Assembly (NCBI RefSeq): GCF_018375725.1 | Contig: NZ_JAHACR010000113.1 | Coordinates: 1 to 11,724, forward strand | DNA from: Burkholderia sp. | Lineage (GTDB): Bacteria; Pseudomonadota; Gammaproteobacteria; Burkholderiales; Burkholderiaceae | Direction: 5' to 3' | DNA: 11,724 bases | In this document: one piece after another, positions 4,781-11,724 of the stretch | Layout of the letters: every line of letters starts with the position of its first letter | Numbering within the stretch: position 1 is the stretch's first letter | Notes under the pieces: generated by a model | Told to the model about the DNA's origin: nothing | The model's input: the letters and a program-made list of their open reading frames with translations, nothing else | Database searches by the model: none | Translations under genes and position numbers: made by a program

Positions 4781-6184
4781 TTACGCTGCCGAAGCGTGCA
4801 GAGAGCTGATGACTTTCTTGACGAGCCGATCTGCTTCATCAATATCGAAGTGAGGAGTTTGGGCATTCCCAAGCCGCACAATGACCAGTTGCTGCGACGG
4901 CACAACGATGATGTACTGTCCCAGATTGCCGAGCGCGTAAAACGTGTCAGCGGGTGCATCCGGCATCAATGGCATTCCCGCAGGTTGCTCGCTGTCGGTG
5001 CGCTCACGGTGGTTCACCCACCACCCAGCCCCATAGTTGGTGGCAAGCGTAGGAGTAGTCGACCATTGCACCCAGCCCTCCGGCAATATTCGCTGCCCAT
5101 TCGGCGCGACGCCGTCATTTAGATACAGCTCGCCAAAACGGGCCCAATCGCGGGCCGACGCCAGCATGTAGTGCGCGCCGATTGGTGTACCGGTCTCGTC
5201 CATTTCCATGGTCACATGCATCCCAAGGGGCGCGAACAGTTCGTCGTGGGCGAAACGTTGCACATCGGCGGCGTTGCCCCCTACTGCGTCGCGGACCATG
5301 CGCGCTGCGAGATGGATGCTTGCGCTGCTGTACGCCCAACGCTTTCCCGGCGGCGCAATGGCGCGCGCCTGACGAGCGGCTGCCGCCATGTCGGGCGTGC
5401 GCACGTACATTACCCGATTCGATGGATCGAAGCCGCTACCGGTCTCGTCCAGGTCAAGACCGCTCGTCATCCGCATGAAATCCGAGAGGGGGATCGAGGT
5501 GCCCGAGCCGTTGTCGAGTGGCACCGGAGTGTCCTTGCGCAATTTCCCCGTGCGGACGAGCACACCTACAAGGGCATTCGTCACGGACTTGCCGATCGAG
5601 AAACCGAGAATTGGCGTATCGGCATCGTAACCATGCGCGTATCGCTCGGCAATCAGCCTGCCTTTGTACGAAACGACAACGGCTTTTGTTCGGCGCGGCT
5701 TTTCGGAGGGTTTCTCTGCGAATGCATCGTCAATCGCTTGGGACAGCCTCGGCGATGCGTCAAGCTGGAGCGGCAGGGAAGTCTGGGGTATCGGGGAAAG
5801 GGGCTGGGGTGATTCCAGCAACATGGGGGCGGCATCCTTCACGATTGTGCAGCCCCATGAGCCCCGGTAGATGGCACGACTGGTGAATGTACCCGTGATA
5901 CTGGCACTGACTTCCTGTTGCTGGCGGTCTACCCGATAACGGATAAGCGGCGCTATCAAGTCGAAGCCCGGTCGGGATGCAATGGTTTCGGAGAATATCG
6001 TGTCGGGTTGTTGTCCGCTTACGAAGGTTTCCGAGCAGATGTCGTGCGCGGTGGTGCCGGTGGCGACACGGGCTGCATAATCCGGACGCAGTGCTGTGCA
6101 GCCCGAAAATGAAAGCGCGAGTACAGCAGAGGCTAGTAATAAGTATGGGGGATTCATTGCGATTTCACGGTGACGTGCATGCAT
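4781..6184 (-). CDS. Serine hydrolase, beta-lactamase class C / 6-aminohexanoate-dimer hydrolase-like lipoprotein
   Basis: Protein of 467 residues. A signal peptide with hydrophobic core (LLLASAVLALSFSGC) ends in a lipobox, with Cys29 as the predicted lipidated residue, so the enzyme is probably membrane-anchored and faces the periplasm. Residues ~35-150 form an N-terminal extension with two cysteines (50 and 112) that may pair. The catalytic domain follows: 'FSIGKSVTNALVG' carries S196-x-x-K199, 'YSSAS' at 285-289 supplies the Tyr of the Y-x-N/S motif, and 'ALGNLGQYI' at 417-425 takes the place of the third motif. These residues fit a penicillin-binding-protein-like esterase/amidase; a true beta-lactamase is less likely. 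ATG 6184 gives the signal peptide a positively charged start; ATG 6157 would leave none. Both have weak ribosome sites. Convergent with the GNAT remnant. Confidence 0.88.
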   Translation of the reverse strand: MHARHREIAMNPPYLLLASAVLALSFSGCTALRPDYAARVATGTTAHDICSETFVSGQQPDTIFSETIASRPGFDLIAPLIRYRVDRQQQEVSASITGTFTSRAIYRGSWGCTIVKDAAPMLLESPQPLSPIPQTSLPLQLDASPRLSQAIDDAFAEKPSEKPRRTKAVVVSYKGRLIAERYAHGYDADTPILGFSIGKSVTNALVGVLVRTGKLRKDTPVPLDNGSGTSIPLSDFMRMTSGLDLDETGSGFDPSNRVMYVRTPDMAAAARQARAIAPPGKRWAYSSASIHLAARMVRDAVGGNAADVQRFAHDELFAPLGMHVTMEMDETGTPIGAHYMLASARDWARFGELYLNDGVAPNGQRILPEGWVQWSTTPTLATNYGAGWWVNHRERTDSEQPAGMPLMPDAPADTFYALGNLGQYIIVVPSQQLVIVRLGNAQTPHFDIDEADRLVKKVISSLHASAA

Positions 6185-6460
6185 GTGGATACTCGAGAGT
6201 TTTCGCTATTGCCGATAGCTCCCGCGCCGCGAATGAGTTCCGTTACATATGAATCATAGCGTCCGATCGCACCTCCGATATTTCATCGCTTGAATTTGCA
6301 ACTTGAACGAGCCCTTGAATGAACCTGGGCAAGGACTGCTGTGATTGACAAAGCACCCTTGCACGGCGGCTAGCACGAGAGACCGCTCAAGGTCGGTCGG
6401 CTTGCGCTAGTCGCAATGGCCCAATCATGGCATCTCGTTGTGCCAACTGCGAGGCTGCCG

Positions 6461-6528
6461 GGATAGTCGTCGCATGGACGACATCAAACACTCCAACGAT
6501 TTCCCGCCTCTGACCATCGAGCAGATTC
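6461..6528 (+). repeat. 68-bp direct repeat, copy 2
   Basis: Second copy of the element at 2121-2188. The shared ORF starts at ATG 6474 ('MDDIKHSNDFPPLTIEQIRD') but stops after 25 codons at TAG 6549-6551, so this copy is clearly a fragment. The similarity begins abruptly 13 bases before the ATG in both copies and fades after the 'EQI' codons. Confidence 0.65.
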
Positions 6529-6667
6529 GCGATCTGGCTACGGCAGCTTAGCTGATGTGTCCGGGAGAACGGGGAAGGCCAATTTGCAGGCAGCATTGCG
6601 ATTGCGGGGCTCAACCTAAACGCAAGCCTTTGATTTTTATGGAGTTGTGGGGCGCCTCCCATTCGGA

Positions 6668-6749
6668 GGTCAACTTTTCTGCGAATTCTGTAGGGAAAGA
6701 TCACCTTTTCTGCCACTTCCTCGCGGGGAAATTCGCAGAAAAGATGACC
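6668..6749. repeat. 82-bp mini-element with 20-bp terminal inverted repeats
   Basis: GGTCAACTTTTCTGCGAATT (6668-6687) and the reverse complement of 6730-6749 match at 19 of 20 positions. A third, internal copy, GATCACCTTTTCTGCC (6699-6714), is a direct repeat of the left end. Multiple spaced copies of a transposase-site-like sequence at one end plus an inverted copy at the other resemble the ends of IS21-family elements with the middle missing; the family name is tentative. No target-site duplication is obvious. Confidence 0.55.
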
Positions 6750-6776
6750 AAGTCATTGATTTGCATGGACGGTAGA

Positions 6777-6833
6777 GGTCACCTTTTTTGCGAACCTACA
6801 TCGGTCGGATTGTGTTTTCCGGAAAAGATGTCC
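6777..6833. repeat. Second, more diverged inverted pair of the same repeat
   Basis: GGTCACCTTTTTTGCGAACC (6777-6796) and, inverted, the segment 6814-6833 (reading GGACATCTTTTCCGG on the minus strand) are further versions of the repeat in the 82-bp element 27 bases to the left. The order along the plus strand is thus +,+,-,+,-, suggesting two tandem mini-elements or nested ends of degraded insertion sequences. Confidence 0.45.
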
Positions 6834-7056
6834 GTGGTCTCGATATGTTGTCGTTGATGAATAGGCAAGGTTTCTGTTCGATTCTGATTGCCAGGGCTCT
6901 TTGGTGAGGATTGACGATGAGCCAACGATTCCCCACCAATCGCAATTCAATGCATTGCACGAGCTGCAGACAAACTGGTCGCGTGCTGCGTGTGAGCACA
7001 AGTCAATCGGACATATCTGAAATTGGGATTTTGTATCTTTCCGCCGACGGCTGAGT

Positions 7057-7073
7057 AATTGCTGACAGCAATT
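7057..7073. promoter_or_regulatory. 17-bp perfect palindrome upstream of the exoprotein gene
   Basis: AATTGCTGACAGCAATT is a perfect inverted repeat (8-base arms around a central A), ending 64 bases before the exoprotein ATG. Its length and position suit a regulator-binding site in the promoter or leader. The regulator is unknown. Confidence 0.4.
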
Positions 7074-7137
7074 CGTAAGGTTTTCGATATGCTTGCGCAC
7101 CATCACCAACGAATGAGCGCGGGCCGCGTCGACAAGA

Positions 7138-10100
7138 ATGAACAAGGATACGCATCGTCTGGTGTATTCCAGGCTTCGGGGGATGATGGTGGCTGTCGCG
7201 GAAACGGCGGCGGCCGAGGGCAAATCGGCGACGGGTGAGGCGCGTGTGCGGCGGCGGTCGTTGACGTCCGGCGTTCGCGTTGTGATGGCGGGTGTCGTCG
7301 CGATGGGCATGCTGCCTACCCTGTCCGGTGCGCAGATTGTTCCGACGCCGGGCACCAGCACGCAGGTGATCCAGACACCGAACGGCTTGCCCCAGGTCAA
7401 CGTGACGCGTCCGTCGAACGCGGGCGTTTCGGTCAACACCTACAACCAGTTCGATGTACAGAAAGCCGGCGCGATCCTGAACAACTCGGCCACGATGGTT
7501 CAAACCCAGCAGGCGGGCTGGATCAACGGCAACCCGCATTACGGCGCCGGACAGGCCGCGCGGATCATCGTCAACCAGGTCAACAGTCCGAATCCGTCTC
7601 AAATCCGCGGCGCCGTGGAGATCGCAGGCGCCCGTGCGGAGCTCGTCCTGGCTAACCCGTCCGGGATTTTCGTGGACGGCGGAACCTTCCTGAATACCAG
7701 CCGCGCGACCCTGACAACCGGCGTGCCTTTCTACGGCGCCGATGGTTCGCTCGCCGGATACAACGTCGACCGCGGGCTCGTCACCGTCTCGGGCGCCGGC
7801 TTGAACGCAACCGACACTGACCAGGTCGACCTGATCGCCCGCGCTGTACAGGTCAATTCCGCCATCTATGCGAAGAACCTGAACGTGATCGCAGGCGCGG
7901 CCCAGGTCAATCGCGGCACGCTTGCTGCGACGCTGATCGCCGACGACGGCCCCGCCTCATCGATCGCGATCGACGTGAGCCAGTTGGGCGGCATGTATAG
8001 CAATCGGATCTTTCTCGCATCGAACGAGTTCGGTGTGGGGGTGGCCAATGCCGGCACGATCGCGGCGCAGGCGGGTGACCTGACGTTGCAGTCGAACGGC
8101 CAGCTCGTGCTCACCGGCAAGACCGCGGCGAGCGGCAATCTGGCGATGTCGGCCATTGGCGGTATCCAGAACAGCGGCACGACGTATGCGCAGCAATCGT
8201 TGTCGGCCAGTACGAGCGCCGATCTCACGAGCAGTGGGACGCTCGCGGCGCAGCAGAACACGACGATCAACGCCGGAAGCATCAACTCGACCGGCACGCT
8301 CGGCGCGGGCATAAGCAACGACGGTTCCGTCGCGCACAGCGGCGACTTGGATCTGACGGCCTCGGGCCAACTGAGCGCGACCGGCCAGAACGTGGCGGGT
8401 GGCAATGCATCGCTGACCGGCGCCAACGTGAATCTCACCGGCAGCCAGACGGCGGCGAACGGCAATCTGTCGCTGAGCGCGACGTCCGGCGACGTGAACC
8501 TGTCGAACGCCACGACGAGCGCACAAGGCGCGATTCAGACGAACGCTTCTGGCACGCTGATCAACGATCACGGCAGCCTGTCGGGCGGCGGCGGCACGAC
8601 GCTGACTGGTGGCGCCCTCTCGAACCAAAGCGGCAAGGTCTCGTCGCAGGGCCCGCTGTCGGTCAACATGGCCGGCCAGATCGCCAATCAGTCCGGCGAA
8701 CTGGTCTCCGAGAGCACGGCGAACGTAAATTGCGGCGCCATCGCGAACAACCTAGGCACCCTCCAAAGCGCGGCCGGCATGACGGTGGCCGGTGCGTCAC
8801 TGGACAACACGGCGGGACGGATCACGTCGCTCAACGGCGACGGTCTGTCGGTGACGACGAGCGGCCAATTGACCAACGCCACGGGGACGACCGCGAACGG
8901 CGCGCAAGGCGGTGTCATCGGCGGAAACGGCGATGTGTCGGTCCAGGGCGCAAACGTTGTCAACCACGGCGCGATCATGTCCAGTACGAATCTCCACGTT
9001 GCGGGCCAATCGGTCGACAACGGCGGCGGCACGCTGCAGGCTGCGCAGAGCGTCGCGGTCGATGCCGGCGCGCACCTGACGAATCGCGGCGGTTCGATTG
9101 TCGGCCAGACGGCCACGGTCAGCGCAACGACACTCGACAACAGCGCCGGCACCGTGCAGGCCGACCAGGTGTCGTTGAATGCGATGAACCTTGCGAATCA
9201 CGGTGGCACGATCACGCAGTACGGCTCGGCGGCAATGGGAATCAACGTCCGCGGCACGCTCGATAACTCGGCCGCCGGCGTGATCCAGACCAACAGCACC
9301 GACCTGATGTTCAAGCCGGCGGAGCTGAACAACGCGGGCGGCACCATTACGCATGCCGGCACGGGCACGCTGAAGATCGCACCGGGTACCGGAACCAATG
9401 CGGGCGCCAGTGCGTTGAACAACGCATCAGGCACCGTCGTGACGAAGGGACAAGCGGTCGTCGATGCGAGCAGCTGGAACAACGCGAGCGGTATCCTCGC
9501 CGCGCAGCGCGGCATCAACGCCACGATTGCGGGTGACGTGAACAACGCGCAGGGCCTGCTGCGATCGGATACGTCGCTGTCGTTGACGAACGGCGGTGCG
9601 TTGTCGAACCGAGGCGGCCACGTCCAGGCCGGGCAATCGACAGCGGGCGACGCCAGCACGCTCGCCATTCAATCGGCCTCGATCGACAACGCGGACGGCG
9701 CCATTGTCGACCTCGGCGCGGGCAAGATGACCGTGCAAGGCGACAGCCGGATCGCCAACAGCCATGCTGGTGGTGTGTCGGGCATGGGTGCCATCACCGG
9801 CAACGGCGATGTGATGGTCAGCTCAGCGTCGATCAGCAACACGCAAGGCGGTCAGCTCAGCGGCGGATCTTTGCACGTCAACGCGAACACGCTAGACAAC
9901 AGCGGCGGCACGATTGGCAACGTCACGAATTCGAACGGCGACGTAAACGTCACGACGACCGGCGCGATCACGAACCCCAACGGCCAGATCAGCTCGACGC
10001 ACGATCTGTCGGTCGCGGCGGCCACGCTGCTGGGCGGCGGCATATACAGTGCAACGCACGACGCGAACGTGAACCTGCAGGGCGACTATACGGCGGCATC

Positions 10101-11724
10101 CGACACGCAGTTCAACGTCGGTCGCGATCTCGCCTTCACGTCGCCCGGAACCTTCACGAACAATGCGAACCTGCAATCGGTCAGCAACCTGAGCGTCAAT
10201 GCGGGCAACATCGTCAACGTGGGCGCCTTGACGGCCGGCGGCCTGCTGCACACGCAATCGACCAACCTGGTCAATACCGGCGCGCTCGTGGGCGCCAGCG
10301 CCTCGTTAAACGCGACAAACACGATCTCGAACCTCGGGCCGACCGCGTTGATCGGAGCGTCGGACAGCAACGGCACGCTCGAAATCCTCGCGCGCGACAT
10401 CGAGAACCGCGACGACACGACGGCCACCGACTCGATGGCGACGACGGCCATCTTCGGGATGGGCAAGGTCGTGCTGGCCGGCGGCAAGGATGCGATCGGC
10501 AATTACACGAACGCGGGACTCGTCAACAACGTGTCGGCATTGATCCAGTCCGGCGGCGACATGGAATTGCACGCGGACAAGGTGACGAGCACGCGACGCG
10601 TGATGAAGACGTCCACCCGTCAGATCGATCCGGCATTGCTCGCGCAGTTCGGCATCAGCATGTCCGGATGCGTGGCAGTCCACATGGAAGCCTGCTCGGG
10701 CCGGGACGTGGGCGGGGTCGACCTGAACAAGCCCGAAGTGCGTGAACTTTTCCTGGATTTCGTGGGTGGGGTTCCCACCGATCCACCGCATGGCGGGCAG
10801 TGGAACAGCAACTACCAGAAGACGACCTACTATGCGGATAGCGCGACGGCGACGACCGTGACGGACATCAGCCCGGCCGCGCAGATCGTGTCGGGCGGCA
10901 GGATCGATGCGTCGTCGGTCCGCACGTTGCAGAACTACTGGAGCAACATCGCGGCGGTCGGCGACGTCAAGATGCCGGCTCGCTACGACGCCGATGGCTG
11001 GGCGGCGTCCGGCCAGAAACTGCCGGGCGTGACAGTTTCTTACTCGGGGCAGTACCACTACAACAACTACGACAACACCGAACACGACTGGCAACTGCCA
11101 TTCGGCAATGCACCGTTCGTGACGGGGCGCCCGGGCGGTTACACGCAGGTGGCGCCGGCGTCGATCAAGGACTACAAGCTGCCGGGCTATTTTTCTACGC
11201 TGAGTTCCAACGGCACGATCTCGGGGACGGGCGTCGGCGTCAGCAACACGGCGGGCAACGCATCGATTCCGTCGCTCGGCTTGCTGCCGGGGCAGTCGGT
11301 GCCGGGTCTCACGCCCACCAACCTGAGCGGCAATGCGAGCGGCGCGAAATCGGGCGCATCGTCCGTGCATGGTGGTCCGCCGGCGCCGGTCGATCCGATC
11401 ATCGCCAGTGCGACGGCGCTGAACGTGCTGAACAACCTCACGATTCCGCAAGGTGGCCTGTACCGGCCGACGACCGCGCCAAATGCGAACTACGTAATCG
11501 AGACGAACCCGGCGTTCACGAACCAGAAAAACTTCATCTCGAGCGACTACTTCTTCGGACAGCTCGGCGTCGACCTCACGCACATTCCGAAGCGACTTGG
11601 TGACGGCTTCTACGAGCAGCAGCTCGTGCGCAACGAAGTCACGGCGCTGACTGGCAAGGCGGTGCTCGGACCGTACGCAGACCTGCAGACGATGTATCAA
11701 TCGCTGATGGCAGCAGGCGCGGAT
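7138..11724 (+). CDS. Filamentous haemagglutinin / CdiA-BcpA-type TpsA exoprotein (5' part, runs off the window)
   Basis: 1529 codons from ATG 7138 stay open to the window edge. Residues 1-25 (MNKDTHRLVYSRLRGMMVAV, then AETAA) are an extended signal peptide region; a hydrophobic stretch follows at ~46-64 with cleavage likely after SGA65. Residues ~66-290 are the TPS secretion domain recognised by an outer-membrane TpsB transporter ('NTYNQFDVQKAGAILNNS', 'RIIVNQV', 'ANPSGIFVDGG'). Residues ~300-1150 are beta-helical repeats with recurring 'LDNSGGT' units. Residues ~1153-1225 are non-repetitive and include C1178 and C1186. 'SSDYFFGQLGVD' (1468-1479) and 'KRLGDGFYEQQLVR' (1485-1498) are conserved in CDI-type and FHA exoproteins before their C-terminal half. 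In contact-dependent inhibition the missing C-terminus would be a toxin with an immunity gene behind it; that part is unseen, so a plain adhesin remains possible. The ribosome site is weak (ACAAGA). Confidence 0.93.
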   Translation, partial: MNKDTHRLVYSRLRGMMVAVAETAAAEGKSATGEARVRRRSLTSGVRVVMAGVVAMGMLPTLSGAQIVPTPGTSTQVIQTPNGLPQVNVTRPSNAGVSVNTYNQFDVQKAGAILNNSATMVQTQQAGWINGNPHYGAGQAARIIVNQVNSPNPSQIRGAVEIAGARAELVLANPSGIFVDGGTFLNTSRATLTTGVPFYGADGSLAGYNVDRGLVTVSGAGLNATDTDQVDLIARAVQVNSAIYAKNLNVIAGAAQVNRGTLAATLIADDGPASSIAIDVSQLGGMYSNRIFLASNEFGVGVANAGTIAAQAGDLTLQSNGQLVLTGKTAASGNLAMSAIGGIQNSGTTYAQQSLSASTSADLTSSGTLAAQQNTTINAGSINSTGTLGAGISNDGSVAHSGDLDLTASGQLSATGQNVAGGNASLTGANVNLTGSQTAANGNLSLSATSGDVNLSNATTSAQGAIQTNASGTLINDHGSLSGGGGTTLTGGALSNQSGKVSSQGPLSVNMAGQIANQSGELVSESTANVNCGAIANNLGTLQSAAGMTVAGASLDNTAGRITSLNGDGLSVTTSGQLTNATGTTANGAQGGVIGGNGDVSVQGANVVNHGAIMSSTNLHVAGQSVDNGGGTLQAAQSVAVDAGAHLTNRGGSIVGQTATVSATTLDNSAGTVQADQVSLNAMNLANHGGTITQYGSAAMGINVRGTLDNSAAGVIQTNSTDLMFKPAELNNAGGTITHAGTGTLKIAPGTGTNAGASALNNASGTVVTKGQAVVDASSWNNASGILAAQRGINATIAGDVNNAQGLLRSDTSLSLTNGGALSNRGGHVQAGQSTAGDASTLAIQSASIDNADGAIVDLGAGKMTVQGDSRIANSHAGGVSGMGAITGNGDVMVSSASISNTQGGQLSGGSLHVNANTLDNSGGTIGNVTNSNGDVNVTTTGAITNPNGQISSTHDLSVAAATLLGGGIYSATHDANVNLQGDYTAASDTQFNVGRDLAFTSPGTFTNNANLQSVSNLSVNAGNIVNVGALTAGGLLHTQSTNLVNTGALVGASASLNATNTISNLGPTALIGASDSNGTLEILARDIENRDDTTATDSMATTAIFGMGKVVLAGGKDAIGNYTNAGLVNNVSALIQSGGDMELHADKVTSTRRVMKTSTRQIDPALLAQFGISMSGCVAVHMEACSGRDVGGVDLNKPEVRELFLDFVGGVPTDPPHGGQWNSNYQKTTYYADSATATTVTDISPAAQIVSGGRIDASSVRTLQNYWSNIAAVGDVKMPARYDADGWAASGQKLPGVTVSYSGQYHYNNYDNTEHDWQLPFGNAPFVTGRPGGYTQVAPASIKDYKLPGYFSTLSSNGTISGTGVGVSNTAGNASIPSLGLLPGQSVPGLTPTNLSGNASGAKSGASSVHGGPPAPVDPIIASATALNVLNNLTIPQGGLYRPTTAPNANYVIETNPAFTNQKNFISSDYFFGQLGVDLTHIPKRLGDGFYEQQLVRNEVTALTGKAVLGPYADLQTMYQSLMAAGAD

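Larger units (their letters stand above)
6185..7137. other. Long stretch without a convincing gene, mostly mobile-element debris
   Basis: Between the divergent serine hydrolase and exoprotein genes there is no ORF with recognisable protein content. It contains a small inverted repeat GCTAT-TGCCG-ATAGC soon after the hydrolase start, the second 68-bp repeat copy (6461-6528), a cluster of ~20-bp repeats (6668-6833) and a palindrome (7057-7073). A 38-codon GTG-started frame at 6904-7020 reads moderately protein-like but matches nothing I know. The exoprotein promoter must lie here; no clear -35/-10 pair stands out. Confidence 0.55.

Noticed and set aside
6555..6857. A 100-codon plus-strand ORF across the repeat cluster
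   Set aside because: Its apparent internal protein repeats are just translations of the 20-bp DNA repeats; no ribosome site or domain.
7089..7250. Earlier ATGs at 7089 and 7113 before the exoprotein start
   Set aside because: They are in a different phase from the exoprotein and give a Gly/His-rich ~50-residue frame; ATG 7138 matches the ESPR start exactly.
7957..9765. Several long minus-strand and one plus-strand alternate frames (for example 7957-8628, 8797-9354, 8730-9266)
   Set aside because: All are antisense or shifted shadows of the exoprotein repeats with Arg/Ala/Val-biased composition and no recognisable domain.
7300..10300. Repetitive DNA that might suggest a CRISPR or tandem array
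   Set aside because: The repetition is at protein level (FHA beta-helix units of varying length); there are no identical repeats with even spacers.
10306..11700. A 464-codon open frame on the minus strand
   Set aside because: It is very rich in Arg/His/Val and low-complexity, lies wholly opposite the exoprotein gene, and arises from its GC-rich third positions.

Overview
The window looks like an accessory region of a Burkholderia-type betaproteobacterial chromosome. The main reason is the long open gene on the right. It is a two-partner-secretion exoprotein (TpsA) of the filamentous-haemagglutinin / CdiA / BcpA family, with the extended signal peptide (ESPR) typical of Burkholderia and related proteobacteria, and its codons are visibly more GC-rich than the patchwork to its left. 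The genus is inferred from style and family; nothing in the window proves it.

Layout. Bases 1-2100 hold the tail of a membrane-protein gene, an ABM-fold (antibiotic biosynthesis monooxygenase-like) protein, a possible small overlapping ORF, a RimJ/RimL-like GNAT acetyltransferase (minus strand), the ruin of a HigB/RelE-type toxin gene with a clean promoter/operator still in front of it, a strong LexA/SOS-box-like palindrome, and a second GNAT. Bases 2121-6528 are bounded by two direct copies of a 68-bp sequence. Between them lie an EamA/DMT-family permease (minus), an aldo/keto reductase (plus), a C-terminal scrap of a third GNAT, and a lipoprotein serine hydrolase of the beta-lactamase/6-aminohexanoate-dimer-hydrolase type (minus). 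None of these genes forms an obvious operon; most are single, divergent or convergent units separated by debris.

Bases 6185-7137 form a long stretch with no convincing gene. It contains the second 68-bp copy, a cluster of five related ~20-bp repeats in alternating orientation (two mini-element-like inverted pairs, reminiscent of multi-repeat insertion-sequence ends such as IS21 family), and a 17-bp perfect palindrome about 65 bp upstream of the exoprotein start.

Bases 7138-11724 are the first 1529 codons of the TpsA exoprotein, still open at the window edge. It shows ESPR/signal peptide, TPS secretion domain, a long beta-helical repeat region, a non-repetitive Cys-containing insert, and the conserved segment that precedes the C-terminal half in CDI proteins. 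The toxin tip, immunity gene and TpsB transporter, if present, lie outside. No TpsB gene sits upstream, which would fit the Burkholderia bcpAIOB order (transporter last).

No complete novel system is visible. The points most worth following are the SOS-like box beside a decayed toxin and a GNAT, the 68-bp direct repeats framing 4.3 kb, the mini-element repeat cluster, and the unsequenced tip of the exoprotein.
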